Shown: positions 42,465 through 50,691 of the stretch, in pieces
How the letters are laid out: every line of letters starts with the position of its first letter
Numbering within the stretch: position 1 is the stretch's first letter
Origin: Hydrotalea sp.
Lineage (GTDB): Bacteria; Bacteroidota; Bacteroidia; Chitinophagales; Chitinophagaceae
Direction of reading: 5' to 3'
Length of the DNA: 60,909 nucleotides
Assembly: GCA_022402565.1 (NCBI GenBank)
Contig: JAKRSC010000002.1
Coordinates: forward strand, 1 to 60,909
Program-made: the position numbers and the translations under genes
Notes under the pieces: model-generated
Told to the model about the DNA's origin: nothing
What the model saw: only the letters and a program-made list of their open reading frames with translations
Databases searched by the model: none

Positions 42465-43070
42465 ATGGCACGTTACACAGGTCCAAAGACCAAAATCTCC
42501 CGCATTTTCGGTGAGCCTATCTTAGGCAATGGAAAGTGGTTGGGTAAGAACAGCAATCCTCCGGGACAGCACGGTGCTGCCCGCAAGCGCAAAAGTTTAG
42601 GTGAGTATGCACTTCAATTGCGTGAAAAGCAGAAAGCTAAATACACTTATGGTGTATTAGAGCGTCAGTTCCGCAACACTTTTGAAGAAGCCGCTCGTTT
42701 GAAGGGCGTAACAGGTGAAAACCTAATCAAACTTCTTGAAGCTCGTTTAGATAACACGATCTTTAGAATGGGTATCGCTCCTTCTCGTCCAGCTGCTCGT
42801 CAGTTAGTTTCACACAAACACATTATGGTGAATGGTTCAGTTTTAAACGTTCCTTCTTACTCTTGTAAGCCAGGCGATGTGATTACTTTGAAACCTAAGA
42901 GTGAACATAACACAGCAGTAACTAGCCAAATTCGTGGAAAAAATCCAAAATTCAGCTGGTTAGATTGGAACGAAACTGAAAAGAAGGGTACGTTCATTAC
43001 TTACCCTGAGCGTGAGAGCGTTCCTGAAAATATTAAAGAACAATTGATCGTAGAATTATATTCTAAGTAA
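42465..43070 (+). CDS. rpsD: 30S ribosomal protein S4
   Basis: This 201-residue primary 16S rRNA binder nucleates small-subunit assembly. It starts MARYTGPKTKISRIFGEPI and has PPGQHGAARKRKSLGEYA and the S4 RNA-binding domain LLEARLDNTIFRMGIAPSR, QLVSHKHIMVNG. It lacks the zinc cysteines of the C+ form. A hairpin of terminator type follows directly, before rpoA. Confidence 0.97.
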   Translation: MARYTGPKTKISRIFGEPILGNGKWLGKNSNPPGQHGAARKRKSLGEYALQLREKQKAKYTYGVLERQFRNTFEEAARLKGVTGENLIKLLEARLDNTIFRMGIAPSRPAARQLVSHKHIMVNGSVLNVPSYSCKPGDVITLKPKSEHNTAVTSQIRGKNPKFSWLDWNETEKKGTFITYPERESVPENIKEQLIVELYSK

Positions 43071-43076
43071 GATTTT

Positions 43077-43102
43077 AAAGCTTCTGTTTCGGCAGAAGCT
43101 TT
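43077..43102 (+). terminator. Hairpin between rpsD and rpoA
   Basis: A perfect 10-base stem AAAGCTTCTG/CAGAAGCTTT with loop TTTCGG begins 7 bases after the rpsD stop. The T-run is short, so it may attenuate rather than end transcription, or stabilise the mRNA end. Confidence 0.65.
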
Positions 43103-43205
43103 TGCGCTTAGATTATTTTACAGGTTGTTCTGCAGGAAGCTGCACTTCTACTCAACTTTTTCTGCTCCACAATAATGTGGCGCTACACTTAAAAAACCGG
43201 AAAGA

Positions 43206-44204
43206 ATGGCAATTTTAAATTTCCAGAAACCAGACAAAATCGTTCTACAAAAAGCAACTGATTTTGAAGGTCATTTCGAATTTAGGCCCCTAGAACCAGG
43301 ATATGGCTTAACAGTAGGTAATGCTTTAAGAAGAGTGTTATTGAGCTCTTTGGAAGGCTATGCTATTACTGGTATTAAAATTGAAGGTGTGGACCATGAG
43401 TTCGCAACTATCAAAGGCATCACTGAAGATGTTACTGAAATTATCCTCAACTTAAAGCAGGTTCGTTTCAGAAAGAAAGATGATCAGGATATTAGCACTG
43501 AAAAAATTTCTTTGAGCATCAAAAACAAAACAGAATTTACTGCAGCTCATATTGGTGAACTTAGTCAGCACTTCGAAGTGATGAACCCTGAGTTGGTTCT
43601 TTGTGTGTTAGACTTGTCTGCTAAATTAGATATCGAAATCAATATTGGTAAAGGTCGTGGTTATATTCCTGCTGAAGAAAACAGACCGAAGGAAGCGGTA
43701 TTTGGATTTATTCCAATCGACTCAATCCATACGCCAATTAAGAATGTAAAATATTCTATTGAGAACTATCGTGTTGAGCAGCGTACCGATTATGAGAAAC
43801 TGGTATTAGAGGTTGTTACCGATGGTACTATTCACCCTGAAGAAGCGGTGAAACAAGCTTCTCGTATTTTGATTCAGCACTTAATGATCATTACCGACGA
43901 AAACATCACTTTCGATAACAAAGAAGATAAGAAAGAAGATGTGGTTGATGAGCATATCCTTCAATTACGCAAAGTATTGAAGACTCCATTAGAAGACCTA
44001 GATCTTTCTGTACGTGCTTTCAACTGCTTAAAAGCTGCAAAAATCAACAGCTTGAGCGAGTTGGTTCAGTACGAGCAAGAAGACCTAATGAAGTTCAGAA
44101 ACTTTGGTCAGAAGAGCTTAAGTGAAATTGAGCAGGTATTGACTGAGCGTGGATTGAGCTTCGGAATGGATCTAGTTAAATTAGGATTAGACGATATTAA
44201 TTAA
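43206..44204 (+). CDS. rpoA: RNA polymerase alpha subunit
   Basis: This 332-residue subunit dimerises to start assembly of RNA polymerase. The N-terminal domain (about 1-230) has GYGLTVGNALRRVLLSSLEG and VEQRTDYEKLVLEVVTDGT. A linker leads to the C-terminal DNA/activator-binding domain (about 250-325, DLDLSVRAFNCLKAAKINS, FGQKSLSEIEQVL). Length and order are standard. A strong terminator-like hairpin follows, before rplQ. Confidence 0.98.
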   Translation: MAILNFQKPDKIVLQKATDFEGHFEFRPLEPGYGLTVGNALRRVLLSSLEGYAITGIKIEGVDHEFATIKGITEDVTEIILNLKQVRFRKKDDQDISTEKISLSIKNKTEFTAAHIGELSQHFEVMNPELVLCVLDLSAKLDIEINIGKGRGYIPAEENRPKEAVFGFIPIDSIHTPIKNVKYSIENYRVEQRTDYEKLVLEVVTDGTIHPEEAVKQASRILIQHLMIITDENITFDNKEDKKEDVVDEHILQLRKVLKTPLEDLDLSVRAFNCLKAAKINSLSELVQYEQEDLMKFRNFGQKSLSEIEQVLTERGLSFGMDLVKLGLDDIN

Positions 44205-44210
44205 AAGATT

Positions 44211-44236
44211 GGTCCACTTGGTGGTGGACCTTTTTT
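44211..44236 (+). terminator. Terminator-like hairpin between rpoA and rplQ
   Basis: A 7-base GC-rich stem GGTCCAC/GTGGACC with a 6-base loop is followed by six Ts, a classical intrinsic-terminator layout, 7 bases after the rpoA stop. It would separate rplQ from the rest of the cluster or reduce its transcription. Confidence 0.85.
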
Positions 44237-44290
44237 CTTTCACATACCCTGTAATTCCTGGCACGGTGCAGGGGAATAAAAACAAAAGCC

Positions 44291-44830
44291 ATGCGTCACG
44301 GAGACAAAATCAACAACCTGGGTAGAAAAAAAGCCCACAGAGAAGCTCTTTTGAGCAACTTAGCTTGCGAATTAATTAAGCACAAGCGTATTGTAACTAC
44401 TTTGGCTAAAGCTAAAGCTTTGCGTACTTACATTGAGCCATTAATTACCAAAACTAAGAAGAACAGTTCTAAAGAAACCATTATGCACCAGCATAGAGTG
44501 GTATTCAGCTATTTGAATAATAAAGAAGCTGTAAAGGAATTGTTTACAACCGTTGCTTCAAAAGTTGCTGATCGTCCAGGTGGTTATACAAGAGTCCTTA
44601 AGTTGGGTATTCGTGTGGGTGATAATGCTGAAAAAGCGATGATTGAACTAGTTGATTTCAACGAAATCTACGGTAAAGGAGTTGCTACAGCCGCTGAACC
44701 TGCTAAGAAAACTCGTAGAAGTAGAAGCACTAAGAAAGCTGCTGAAACTACAGCTGCTCCTGCTGCTGAAGAAACTACTTCAACTGAAACGACAGAAGCT
44801 ACTTCAACAGAAGAAAAATCAGCTGAATAA
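44291..44830 (+). CDS. rplQ: 50S ribosomal protein L17
   Basis: This 179-residue protein sits near the peptide exit tunnel. The core (1-125) is standard: [39 protein letters not shown] and [21 protein letters not shown] low-complexity tail of about 55 residues rich in Ala, Thr and Glu ([17 protein letters not shown]) follows, longer than in the E. coli protein but seen in Bacteroidota. Because a terminator precedes it, it may have its own promoter in the 86-base spacer, though no clear box is visible. Confidence 0.97.
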   Translation: MRHGDKINNLGRKKAHREALLSNLACELIKHKRIVTTLAKAKALRTYIEPLITKTKKNSSKETIMHQHRVVFSYLNNKEAVKELFTTVASKVADRPGGYTRVLKLGIRVGDNAEKAMIELVDFNEIYGKGVATAAEPAKKTRRSRSTKKAAETTAAPAAEETTSTETTEATSTEEKSAE

Positions 44831-44854
44831 TTTATTTAGTTGTGTATTATTGAG

Positions 44855-44886
44855 AATCCCGTTTGTGCAAACAAGCGGGATTTTTT
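44855..44886. terminator. Terminator between convergent rplQ and the TPR gene
   Basis: A 12-base stem with one G-T wobble (AATCCCGTTTGT/ACAAGCGGGATT) has the stable tetraloop GCAA and a run of Ts on the plus strand. The minus-strand gene's stop begins at 44885, so the hairpin probably serves both. Confidence 0.9.
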
Positions 44887-46369
44887 ATTGCTTTCTACAT
44901 CGTGCAATACCAGATTTAGCTCGCTGGTCTAGTGAGTTTTTATATTCAGTATGGTCCATATCTAAACACATCTCGTAATAGGTAAGGGCTTTTTTAAACT
45001 GCCCCTTTTGTTCATACAATTGTCCTATTTGCAGCGCTGCCCTTGCAGCAAAATATTCCTTTCTATACTTACCTAATTGTATTGTTTGGTTATAATGTAC
45101 CAAGGCCATACTGTCTTTACCCATATCATCCCAAATTCTTCCAAGGCGATATTGGTATTCTAACTCCCACACAGGAGTCGACTGCTTAGGCATTTGTTGT
45201 AGTTTCTCCAAAGCGCGTTGATGAAATCCACCATCATTTAAAACCCTTGCTTGCAATAAAACAGGATGTGGCCAGGTAGCAGATTCTGCATCTTTTAAAG
45301 CTTTCTTATCTGCATCAGTAAATGTGTTACCCTTCTGAATTGCTTGTTTTCTAGCTTGTTCGGCAGCAGGTAAGTTATTTTTGAGGTAATATGCCCAAGA
45401 TAATTTCCAATAAGATTCTTTTAAGTAAGTATTTCCTTGAAACCTATTTTGAAAATCAGTAAGCGCTGCTATAGCATCGTCTAAATCAAGCTCATTCAAT
45501 GCAGCATATCCTTCTAACATAGACCAAACTGGTGTATTTAAATAGGCGTTGGATGGATTTCTTTTTTGTATAGTACTTCTTACTTTGCTGGATTGTTGCG
45601 CATTTTGATACAGGTTAGCTAACATGAAACAGAACAAATGGTTATTCACTATGTCCAATTTCTGCTGTTGAATATATTGAATGACTTCAGCCTTTTTATT
45701 TTCAAAGTAAAACGATAAATAGCAGTACATGAATTGCGCTTCTTCCTTCATGAAGTTGCCATATGAATTATCTGTTTGTAAAAACTGCTGAATACTTTTC
45801 ATACCGTTTTGAATAGACCCTTTCATGCCCAGCAAATTGGCAAAAAATCGGTATCCACTCGGAATGGTGCCTGCTACAGTTTCTAGGCTTCCATGAAGCA
45901 ACAAGTTGGGCGTAAAACCAGGATGTAAAGACTTATTGTCTTTAATATATCCATAGGCTCTTCTGAAATTCCACCCAGCACTCCACGTATCGCCAAATTT
46001 TATTTCAATGATGGCCTTGTGCAAGTACATCATACTAATGGTATAATGATAAAATGCCGAGGAAGTATTACCATTTTTAGCAAGTGAAATAAGCTGATCC
46101 CACTTTTTTAATTGAGCTGCATATTGCGTTGGATTTTCATTGAAAAAAAGTTCAAAGAAATTAGCATAGCTATCTAACAAATAAGGAATTAAGTTATTGG
46201 GCTCTTGCTTTTTAATTCTGGCAATTTGCTCTCTTCCTATTTGTATTTTTAGATGAAGAATATCTTTATATGCTTGTTGGCATGCTAATGAAAAGTCATA
46301 CTCGCGTTGACCAATCGTATCAGTGAGAATAGTAAAAAAGGAAACTAATAGAATGACCAGATACTTCAT
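44885..46369 (-). CDS. Exported TPR-repeat protein
   Basis: This 494-residue protein has a signal peptide (YLVILLVSFFTILTDTIGQ) and tetratricopeptide-like helical repeats through its length. The clearest repeats are at the C-terminus (LEYQYRLGRIWDDMGKDSMALVHY and YFAARAALQIGQLYEQKGQFKKALTYYEMCL). It probably acts as a protein-protein scaffold in the periplasm or at the inner face of the outer membrane. The ATG at 46369 puts the signal peptide first and lies after the upstream gene's terminator; the ATG at 46417 falls before that terminator. No close functional assignment is possible. Confidence 0.82.
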   Translation of the reverse strand: MKYLVILLVSFFTILTDTIGQREYDFSLACQQAYKDILHLKIQIGREQIARIKKQEPNNLIPYLLDSYANFFELFFNENPTQYAAQLKKWDQLISLAKNGNTSSAFYHYTISMMYLHKAIIEIKFGDTWSAGWNFRRAYGYIKDNKSLHPGFTPNLLLHGSLETVAGTIPSGYRFFANLLGMKGSIQNGMKSIQQFLQTDNSYGNFMKEEAQFMYCYLSFYFENKKAEVIQYIQQQKLDIVNNHLFCFMLANLYQNAQQSSKVRSTIQKRNPSNAYLNTPVWSMLEGYAALNELDLDDAIAALTDFQNRFQGNTYLKESYWKLSWAYYLKNNLPAAEQARKQAIQKGNTFTDADKKALKDAESATWPHPVLLQARVLNDGGFHQRALEKLQQMPKQSTPVWELEYQYRLGRIWDDMGKDSMALVHYNQTIQLGKYRKEYFAARAALQIGQLYEQKGQFKKALTYYEMCLDMDHTEYKNSLDQRAKSGIARCRKQ

Positions 46370-46382
46370 AGGTTGCGAAAAT

Positions 46383-46411
46383 AAAAAAGGGAATCGAACC
46401 CGATTCCCTTT
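46383..46411 (-). terminator. Terminator after the zinc-ribbon gene
   Basis: A perfect 11-base stem AAAGGGAATCG/CGATTCCCTTT with a 4-base loop is followed on the minus strand by a run of Ts. It lies 17 bases after the stop of the gene ending at 46429 and before the TPR gene start. Confidence 0.9.
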
Positions 46412-46428
46412 CTTCAAACTATTTTGAA

Positions 46429-47184
46429 TTAGTCAATTGAAACGCGATCATTTAAATCTGCATCTACTAAAATACGACCGCAACTTTCGCACACCATAAT
46501 CTTCTTATGCATACGAATTTCACTTTGCTTTTGAGGAGGAATAGCATTGAAACATCCACCACAAGCATCTCTTTCTACTGGAACCACAGACAATCCGTTT
46601 CTATAATTTTTGCGAATACGATCGTAGCTATACAACAAGCGCTCTTCAATACCTGATCTAGCAGCTTCAATTTGCTTAGCCAATTGTTCTTCTTCAATAG
46701 CTGTATCTGACTGAATACGCTCTAATTCTTCTTTTTTGTGTTTTAGAACCCCGTCTTTAGTAGCAATTAGTTTTTTAACATTGTCTAACTGCTTCACCTT
46801 TTCAGCAAGTTCTTCGTTGGTATCACGAATATGCTTTTCGCATAGCTTGATTTCCAACTGCTGCATCTCAATTTCTTTGTTGATTGCTTCAAACTCGCGA
46901 CTGTTTTTCACATTCTCGCTTTGCTTTTCATACTTTGCAATCAATGCTTCACTTTCCTTAATGGAATTTTTCTTGTTTTCTACGAATTCAGAAATACCAT
47001 TGATTTCTTCTTCAACGCGATTTTGTCTATTCTGAAGACCTTGAATTTCATCTTCTAAGTCAGCTACTTCCATTGGAAGTTCGCCTTTTAAAATTTGAAG
47101 TTGATCGAGTTTGCTGTCAATCTTTTGGAGGCGTACTAGACCAACCAATTTTTCTTCAACAGAGAAATCTTTAACTGCTGCCAT
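46429..47184 (-). CDS. Coiled-coil zinc-ribbon protein (CT398/CdsZ-like)
   Basis: This 251-residue cytosolic protein is a long antiparallel coiled coil (about 15-185, LQKIDSKLDQLQILKGELP and SENVKNSREFEAINKEIEMQ). It ends in a C4 zinc ribbon (about 205-240) with Cys pairs in DACGGCFNAIPP and MVCESCGRILVD. The family is widespread in bacteria, often next to nif3, as here (27 bases away). Suggested roles include nucleic-acid binding or secretion/flagellar adaptor functions in other phyla; none can be chosen from this sequence. Confidence 0.88.
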   Translation of the reverse strand: MAAVKDFSVEEKLVGLVRLQKIDSKLDQLQILKGELPMEVADLEDEIQGLQNRQNRVEEEINGISEFVENKKNSIKESEALIAKYEKQSENVKNSREFEAINKEIEMQQLEIKLCEKHIRDTNEELAEKVKQLDNVKKLIATKDGVLKHKKEELERIQSDTAIEEEQLAKQIEAARSGIEERLLYSYDRIRKNYRNGLSVVPVERDACGGCFNAIPPQKQSEIRMHKKIMVCESCGRILVDADLNDRVSID

Positions 47185-47211
47185 ATGAATGCTTAATTAA
47201 GATCGGAATAG

Positions 47212-48309
47212 TTACCCCAAAAAATAGTGCACTGGGTTGGTAACAACTCCTGTTTTTAGGACGGCAAAGGTAGGGAATTTAGCTTGTAAAAACTCAGCTA
47301 ATAGGTCAATTGTAAACTGTTCACTCTCCCAGTGGCCTATGTCGGTAAGCATCATGCCCTCCGCATCAAAGAACTCATGGTATTTTATATCCGAAGTCAC
47401 AAAGGCATCTGCCCCCGACTGCAAGGATTTTTTTATTAAAAAGCTGCCTGCCCCGCCACAAATAGCCACTTTTTGAATAGTTTTCTTAGGGGGCTGGGTG
47501 TGTCTAATAGCTTGTAAATGAAATTGTTTGCTTAGGTACTGCAAAAACTCTTGTGCATCCATTGCTGAGGGTAAAGTGCCAATCATTCCAGCCCCAATAT
47601 CTTGCCATGTATTTAGCATGGGATAAATATCATACGCAACTTCCTCATAAGGATGGGCTTTTTGAAGGGCTTCAACTATTCTTCCTTGTGCATATTGAGG
47701 TAAAACCACTTCAATTCTTTCTTCTTTTTCACTATGGCGAACTCCCTCTATTCCTACAAAAGGATTGGTTCCACTGCCTGCTTTAAAAGTTCCTTTTCCT
47801 TCTGTACTAAAACTACATTCGCTGTAATTGCCAATATGACCAGCTCCCGCTTCAAAAAGGGCCGATAATACTTGTTCTGTGTGGGCAGTTGGACAAAAAG
47901 TAGTCAGTTTTGCCAATTTTCCGCCAATTGGCATGAGTATTTGTAAATTTTCTAAACCAAGTTTTTCCGCAATTCTCCTATTTACTCCAGAAGTTATATT
48001 GTCGAGGTTGGTGTGAATGGCATATATGGCGATTTTATGCTGAATAGCAAGTATAATGGTTCTTTCAACGTAATTCTGTCCAGTAATTCTTTTCAGCCCC
48101 TGAAAAACAATAGGATGGTGCGATACAATGAGATTACAACCTTGTTTTACCGCCTCTGCCACCACTTCGGGGGTCGTGTCGAGTGTGCAAATTGCGCCAG
48201 TAATTTCCCAATCTAAAGAGCCTGTAATCAATCCAGCATTGTCATAACTTTCTTGAAGTGCTGGTGGCGCCCATTGTTCCAGTTCTAGAATAATTTGTTG
48301 CAGCTTCAT
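47212..48309 (-). CDS. Nif3-like dinuclear metal-centre protein
   Basis: This 365-residue Nif3/YqfO-family protein has the metal-binding histidines in LIVSHHPIVFQGLKRI near the N-terminal half. The C-terminal ligands lie in VTSDIKYHEFFDAEG and LTDIGHWESEQFTIDLL. The extra middle domain (about 130-230, a PII/CutA-like insert) marks the long YqfO form that makes hexamers. Its activity is uncertain in the family (proposed GTP cyclohydrolase I type or metal chaperone). The ATG at 48309 gives the usual start MKLQQIILELEQWAP; the ATG at 48381 adds a spurious hydrophobic stretch. Confidence 0.92.
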   Translation of the reverse strand: MKLQQIILELEQWAPPALQESYDNAGLITGSLDWEITGAICTLDTTPEVVAEAVKQGCNLIVSHHPIVFQGLKRITGQNYVERTIILAIQHKIAIYAIHTNLDNITSGVNRRIAEKLGLENLQILMPIGGKLAKLTTFCPTAHTEQVLSALFEAGAGHIGNYSECSFSTEGKGTFKAGSGTNPFVGIEGVRHSEKEERIEVVLPQYAQGRIVEALQKAHPYEEVAYDIYPMLNTWQDIGAGMIGTLPSAMDAQEFLQYLSKQFHLQAIRHTQPPKKTIQKVAICGGAGSFLIKKSLQSGADAFVTSDIKYHEFFDAEGMMLTDIGHWESEQFTIDLLAEFLQAKFPTFAVLKTGVVTNPVHYFLG

Positions 48310-48510
48310 GTTTCGAAGGTAGCATAAATTAAAGCCAACAAAAAAGGGCAGTCCTAGAAAGAACACGCCCGTCCCCACCAAAAAATAAATCTGCTAATGA
48401 GCATTCAAAGGAACAGGTTTTGTGTATGAAAAAATTATACAACCTTATGAACTATCGAGGTAGGTTTGTGAATGGTGGTTTTGTGCTGGTGAAGCGTTGT
48501 TGTATCAATC

Positions 48511-48541
48511 TTTAAAACGCAAATTGAAAGCAATACCTTTG
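48511..48541 (+). promoter_or_regulatory. Promoter of mqnB-mqnD
   Basis: TTTA at 48511-48514, a 19-base spacer and TACCTTTG at 48534-48541 closely match the Bacteroidota promoter form TTTG-N19-TAnnTTTG. Only 4 bases separate the -7 box from the ATG at 48546, so the mRNA would be essentially leaderless. Confidence 0.65.
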
Positions 48542-48545
48542 CTAC

Positions 48546-49193
48546 ATGCAGGTTGTTATTTCAGCTGCAACCCGTGGCGAATGGGAGCAAGCAGCTACCT
48601 TTTTTTTAGGCCAATCAAATGAAGGACATTCCATTGACTTTCATGAAGCAGGCGTTGGAGTACTTTCAACCACATTTTCAATTATGCAACTTATTCAGTC
48701 GGTTAAGCCCGATTGCATCATTCAAGTAGGTATTGCCGGAACATTTGAAGGCGGGCCAGCTTTAGGTGAAGTAGTTGTAGTGGAAGCGGATTGTTTAGGC
48801 GATTTGGGTGTGATGGAATCAAACGGATGGAAAACCACAGCCGATTTAGGTTTTGGAAATCATACAGAACTGAAGTTAATCAACCCTTATACCGATCAGT
48901 TGAATTTATTGCAACTCCCCAAAGTACATGCGGTGACAGTCAATCAAATTACAACATCAGAGCAACAAGCACAGTTGTATCGAGATAAATTCTCTGCTCA
49001 AATCGAAACAATGGAAGGAGCAGCCTTGCATTATGTTTGTAAGCAACTCTCTATTCCCTTCATCCAATTAAGAGCAATTTCCAATATGGTGGGTGAACGG
49101 GACAAAAGCAAGTGGCTTTTAGCGGAATCTATTCGCAATTTGAACGAAACCCTTCAGAAATATGTTCCATTGTTGTTGCAAAAGAAAAATTGA
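48546..49193 (+). CDS. mqnB: Futalosine hydrolase
   Basis: This nucleosidase removes hypoxanthine from futalosine in the alternative menaquinone pathway. The 215-residue nucleoside phosphorylase-fold protein has DCIIQVGIAGTFEGGPALGEV and QIETMEGAALHYVCKQL, which holds the ribose-binding Met-Glu-Gly, and IPFIQLRAISNMVGERD. The context decides the call: mqnD follows after 2 bases, which separates it from MTA/SAH nucleosidases of the same fold. Confidence 0.92.
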   Translation: MQVVISAATRGEWEQAATFFLGQSNEGHSIDFHEAGVGVLSTTFSIMQLIQSVKPDCIIQVGIAGTFEGGPALGEVVVVEADCLGDLGVMESNGWKTTADLGFGNHTELKLINPYTDQLNLLQLPKVHAVTVNQITTSEQQAQLYRDKFSAQIETMEGAALHYVCKQLSIPFIQLRAISNMVGERDKSKWLLAESIRNLNETLQKYVPLLLQKKN

Positions 49194-49195
49194 AT

Positions 49196-49993
49196 ATGAA
49201 ACTTACGCTCGGATTTTCTCCTTGTCCAAATGATACTTTTATTTTCGATGCCTTGGTCAATCAAAAGATTGATACGGGATCATATCGTTTTGATGTGGTG
49301 TTGGAAGATGTCGAAACCTTGAACACATGGGCGCTTCAGCAAAAGCTAGATGTATCAAAAGTGAGCTATGGCGTTTGGCCAAAAATTCAACCCTTTTATG
49401 ATGTTTTGAAAAGCGGTGGTGCCATGGGCACAGGTGTAGGTCCTTTACTAGTGAGTTCAGTTAAGCCAGTAAACTGGGAAGATGAAATGCAGCACTGTAC
49501 CATTGCTTTGCCCGGAGAGCATACAACGGCGCATCGTTTATTTTCTTGGGCATTCCCACATTTTCAGCGAAAGGAATTCATGCGTTTCGACCTTATTGAG
49601 GACTGGGTACTTGAGGCTTCTGAAAACGAGCTTAGGGCTGGTGTGATTATCCACGAAAATAGATTCACCTATCATGAAAGGGGATTGCATGCCTGGGCCG
49701 ATTTAGGCGAAAGATGGGAGCGTGCCACCAGCTTACCCATACCGCTAGGTGGTATTGTTGCGCATAAGCGAATTGCACTTGAACACCAGCGTGCTATTGA
49801 TGAACTTATTCGTACCAGCTTGGCCTATGCTCATTCTAATTATCCAACTATCAGCGATTACGTAGCCAAGCACGCACAGGCAATGGAGCAGGAAGTGATT
49901 AGAAAACATATTAACCTATATGTGAATGAATACTCAGTAGATATGGGAAAGGCTGGCGAAGCTGCTATTCAAGAACTTTTTCGAAATGCGTAA
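49196..49993 (+). CDS. mqnD: 1,4-dihydroxy-6-naphthoate synthase
   Basis: This 265-residue enzyme of the futalosine pathway converts cyclic dehypoxanthine futalosine to 1,4-dihydroxy-6-naphthoate. It has the periplasmic-binding-protein-like fold and the signature TLGFSPCPNDTFIFDALVN, then VETLNTWALQQKLDVSKVSY, IALPGEHTTAHRLF and VIIHENRFTY. The ATG at 49196 directly follows the mqnB stop; an open frame to 49112 would overlap mqnB. mqnA, mqnC and mqnE are not in the window. Confidence 0.94.
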   Translation: MKLTLGFSPCPNDTFIFDALVNQKIDTGSYRFDVVLEDVETLNTWALQQKLDVSKVSYGVWPKIQPFYDVLKSGGAMGTGVGPLLVSSVKPVNWEDEMQHCTIALPGEHTTAHRLFSWAFPHFQRKEFMRFDLIEDWVLEASENELRAGVIIHENRFTYHERGLHAWADLGERWERATSLPIPLGGIVAHKRIALEHQRAIDELIRTSLAYAHSNYPTISDYVAKHAQAMEQEVIRKHINLYVNEYSVDMGKAGEAAIQELFRNA

Positions 49994-50029
49994 CATTTCT
50001 GGTTACCGCAATTATTACCGCTGTATCTG

Positions 50030-50037
50030 TAACTTTG
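50030..50037 (+). promoter_or_regulatory. Promoter -7 box of the first queD gene
   Basis: TAACTTTG is an exact TAnnTTTG match, 20 bases before the ATG at 50058. A purine-rich GAGAGGAGAG stretch between them resembles a Shine-Dalgarno site, uncommon in this window. Confidence 0.55.
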
Positions 50038-50057
50038 CAAAAATTTGAGAGGAGAGC

Positions 50058-50465
50058 ATGGTGTATTTAACGCGACTGGAACATTTTAATGCAGCCCACA
50101 AACTATACAATCCTAATTGGACGAAAGAAAAGAATGAGGAAGTATTTGGGGTTTGTGCTAATGAAAATTGGCATGGACATAATTTTGAGTTGTTTGTAAC
50201 AGTAAAAGGTACACCAAACGCCGATACAGGCTTTTTAATGGATGTAAAGATTTTAAGCAAAATCATTAAGGAGCATGTCATTAAAAAGCTGGATCATAAA
50301 AACCTCAATTTGGATGTTGATTTTTTAGCTGGAAAAATGTGCAGCACCGAGAATTTGGCTATTGGAATATGGAACCAAATTGTGCCACATTTGCCAAGCG
50401 GGGTTCAATTGCATTGCGTTAAGCTCTATGAAACACCTCGAATTTATGTGGAGTACTTTGGTTAG
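50058..50465 (+). CDS. queD: 6-carboxytetrahydropterin synthase / PTPS family protein, copy 1
   Basis: This 135-residue T-fold enzyme of the QueD/6-pyruvoyl-tetrahydropterin synthase family acts on dihydroneopterin triphosphate from FolE. Zinc histidines lie in LEHFNAAHKLYN and WHGHNFELFV. The catalytic Cys precedes in GVCANENWHGH, and LDHKNLNLDVDF and STENLAIGIWNQI complete the family pattern. It is about half identical to the second copy 226 bases downstream. Whether it serves queuosine or a pterin cofactor is not decidable here; queC, queE and queF are absent from the window. Confidence 0.9.
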   Translation: MVYLTRLEHFNAAHKLYNPNWTKEKNEEVFGVCANENWHGHNFELFVTVKGTPNADTGFLMDVKILSKIIKEHVIKKLDHKNLNLDVDFLAGKMCSTENLAIGIWNQIVPHLPSGVQLHCVKLYETPRIYVEYFG

Positions 50466-50591
50466 CGTTGTAGAGGATTAACTTGTTTTTTTGGCTAAAA
50501 AGTTATACGTTTAACAAATTACGCGGGTTGGTTAAACAATTTTAATCGGCTAGCGTTGTACTATACATGCATGCATTTATGATGGTCTTTT

Positions 50592-50633
50592 TTTAGGCCA
50601 CTTGAGCAGCTCACTTCTGCCGCAGTGCCTAAA
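50592..50633 (+). other. Structured hairpin upstream of the second queD and folE
   Basis: TTTAGGCCACT (50592-50602) pairs with AGTGCCTAAA (50624-50633) with one bulged C, enclosing a smaller GCAG/CTGC pairing. No T-run follows, so it is not a plain terminator. It could be the end of the first queD transcript or a leader structure of queD2-folE. It does not match a riboswitch class I know. Confidence 0.4.
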
Positions 50634-50691
50634 CATAATATGCATTCACGAAAAGTTGATAGCAGAATATTAGCTTTTGAAAATTGAAAGG

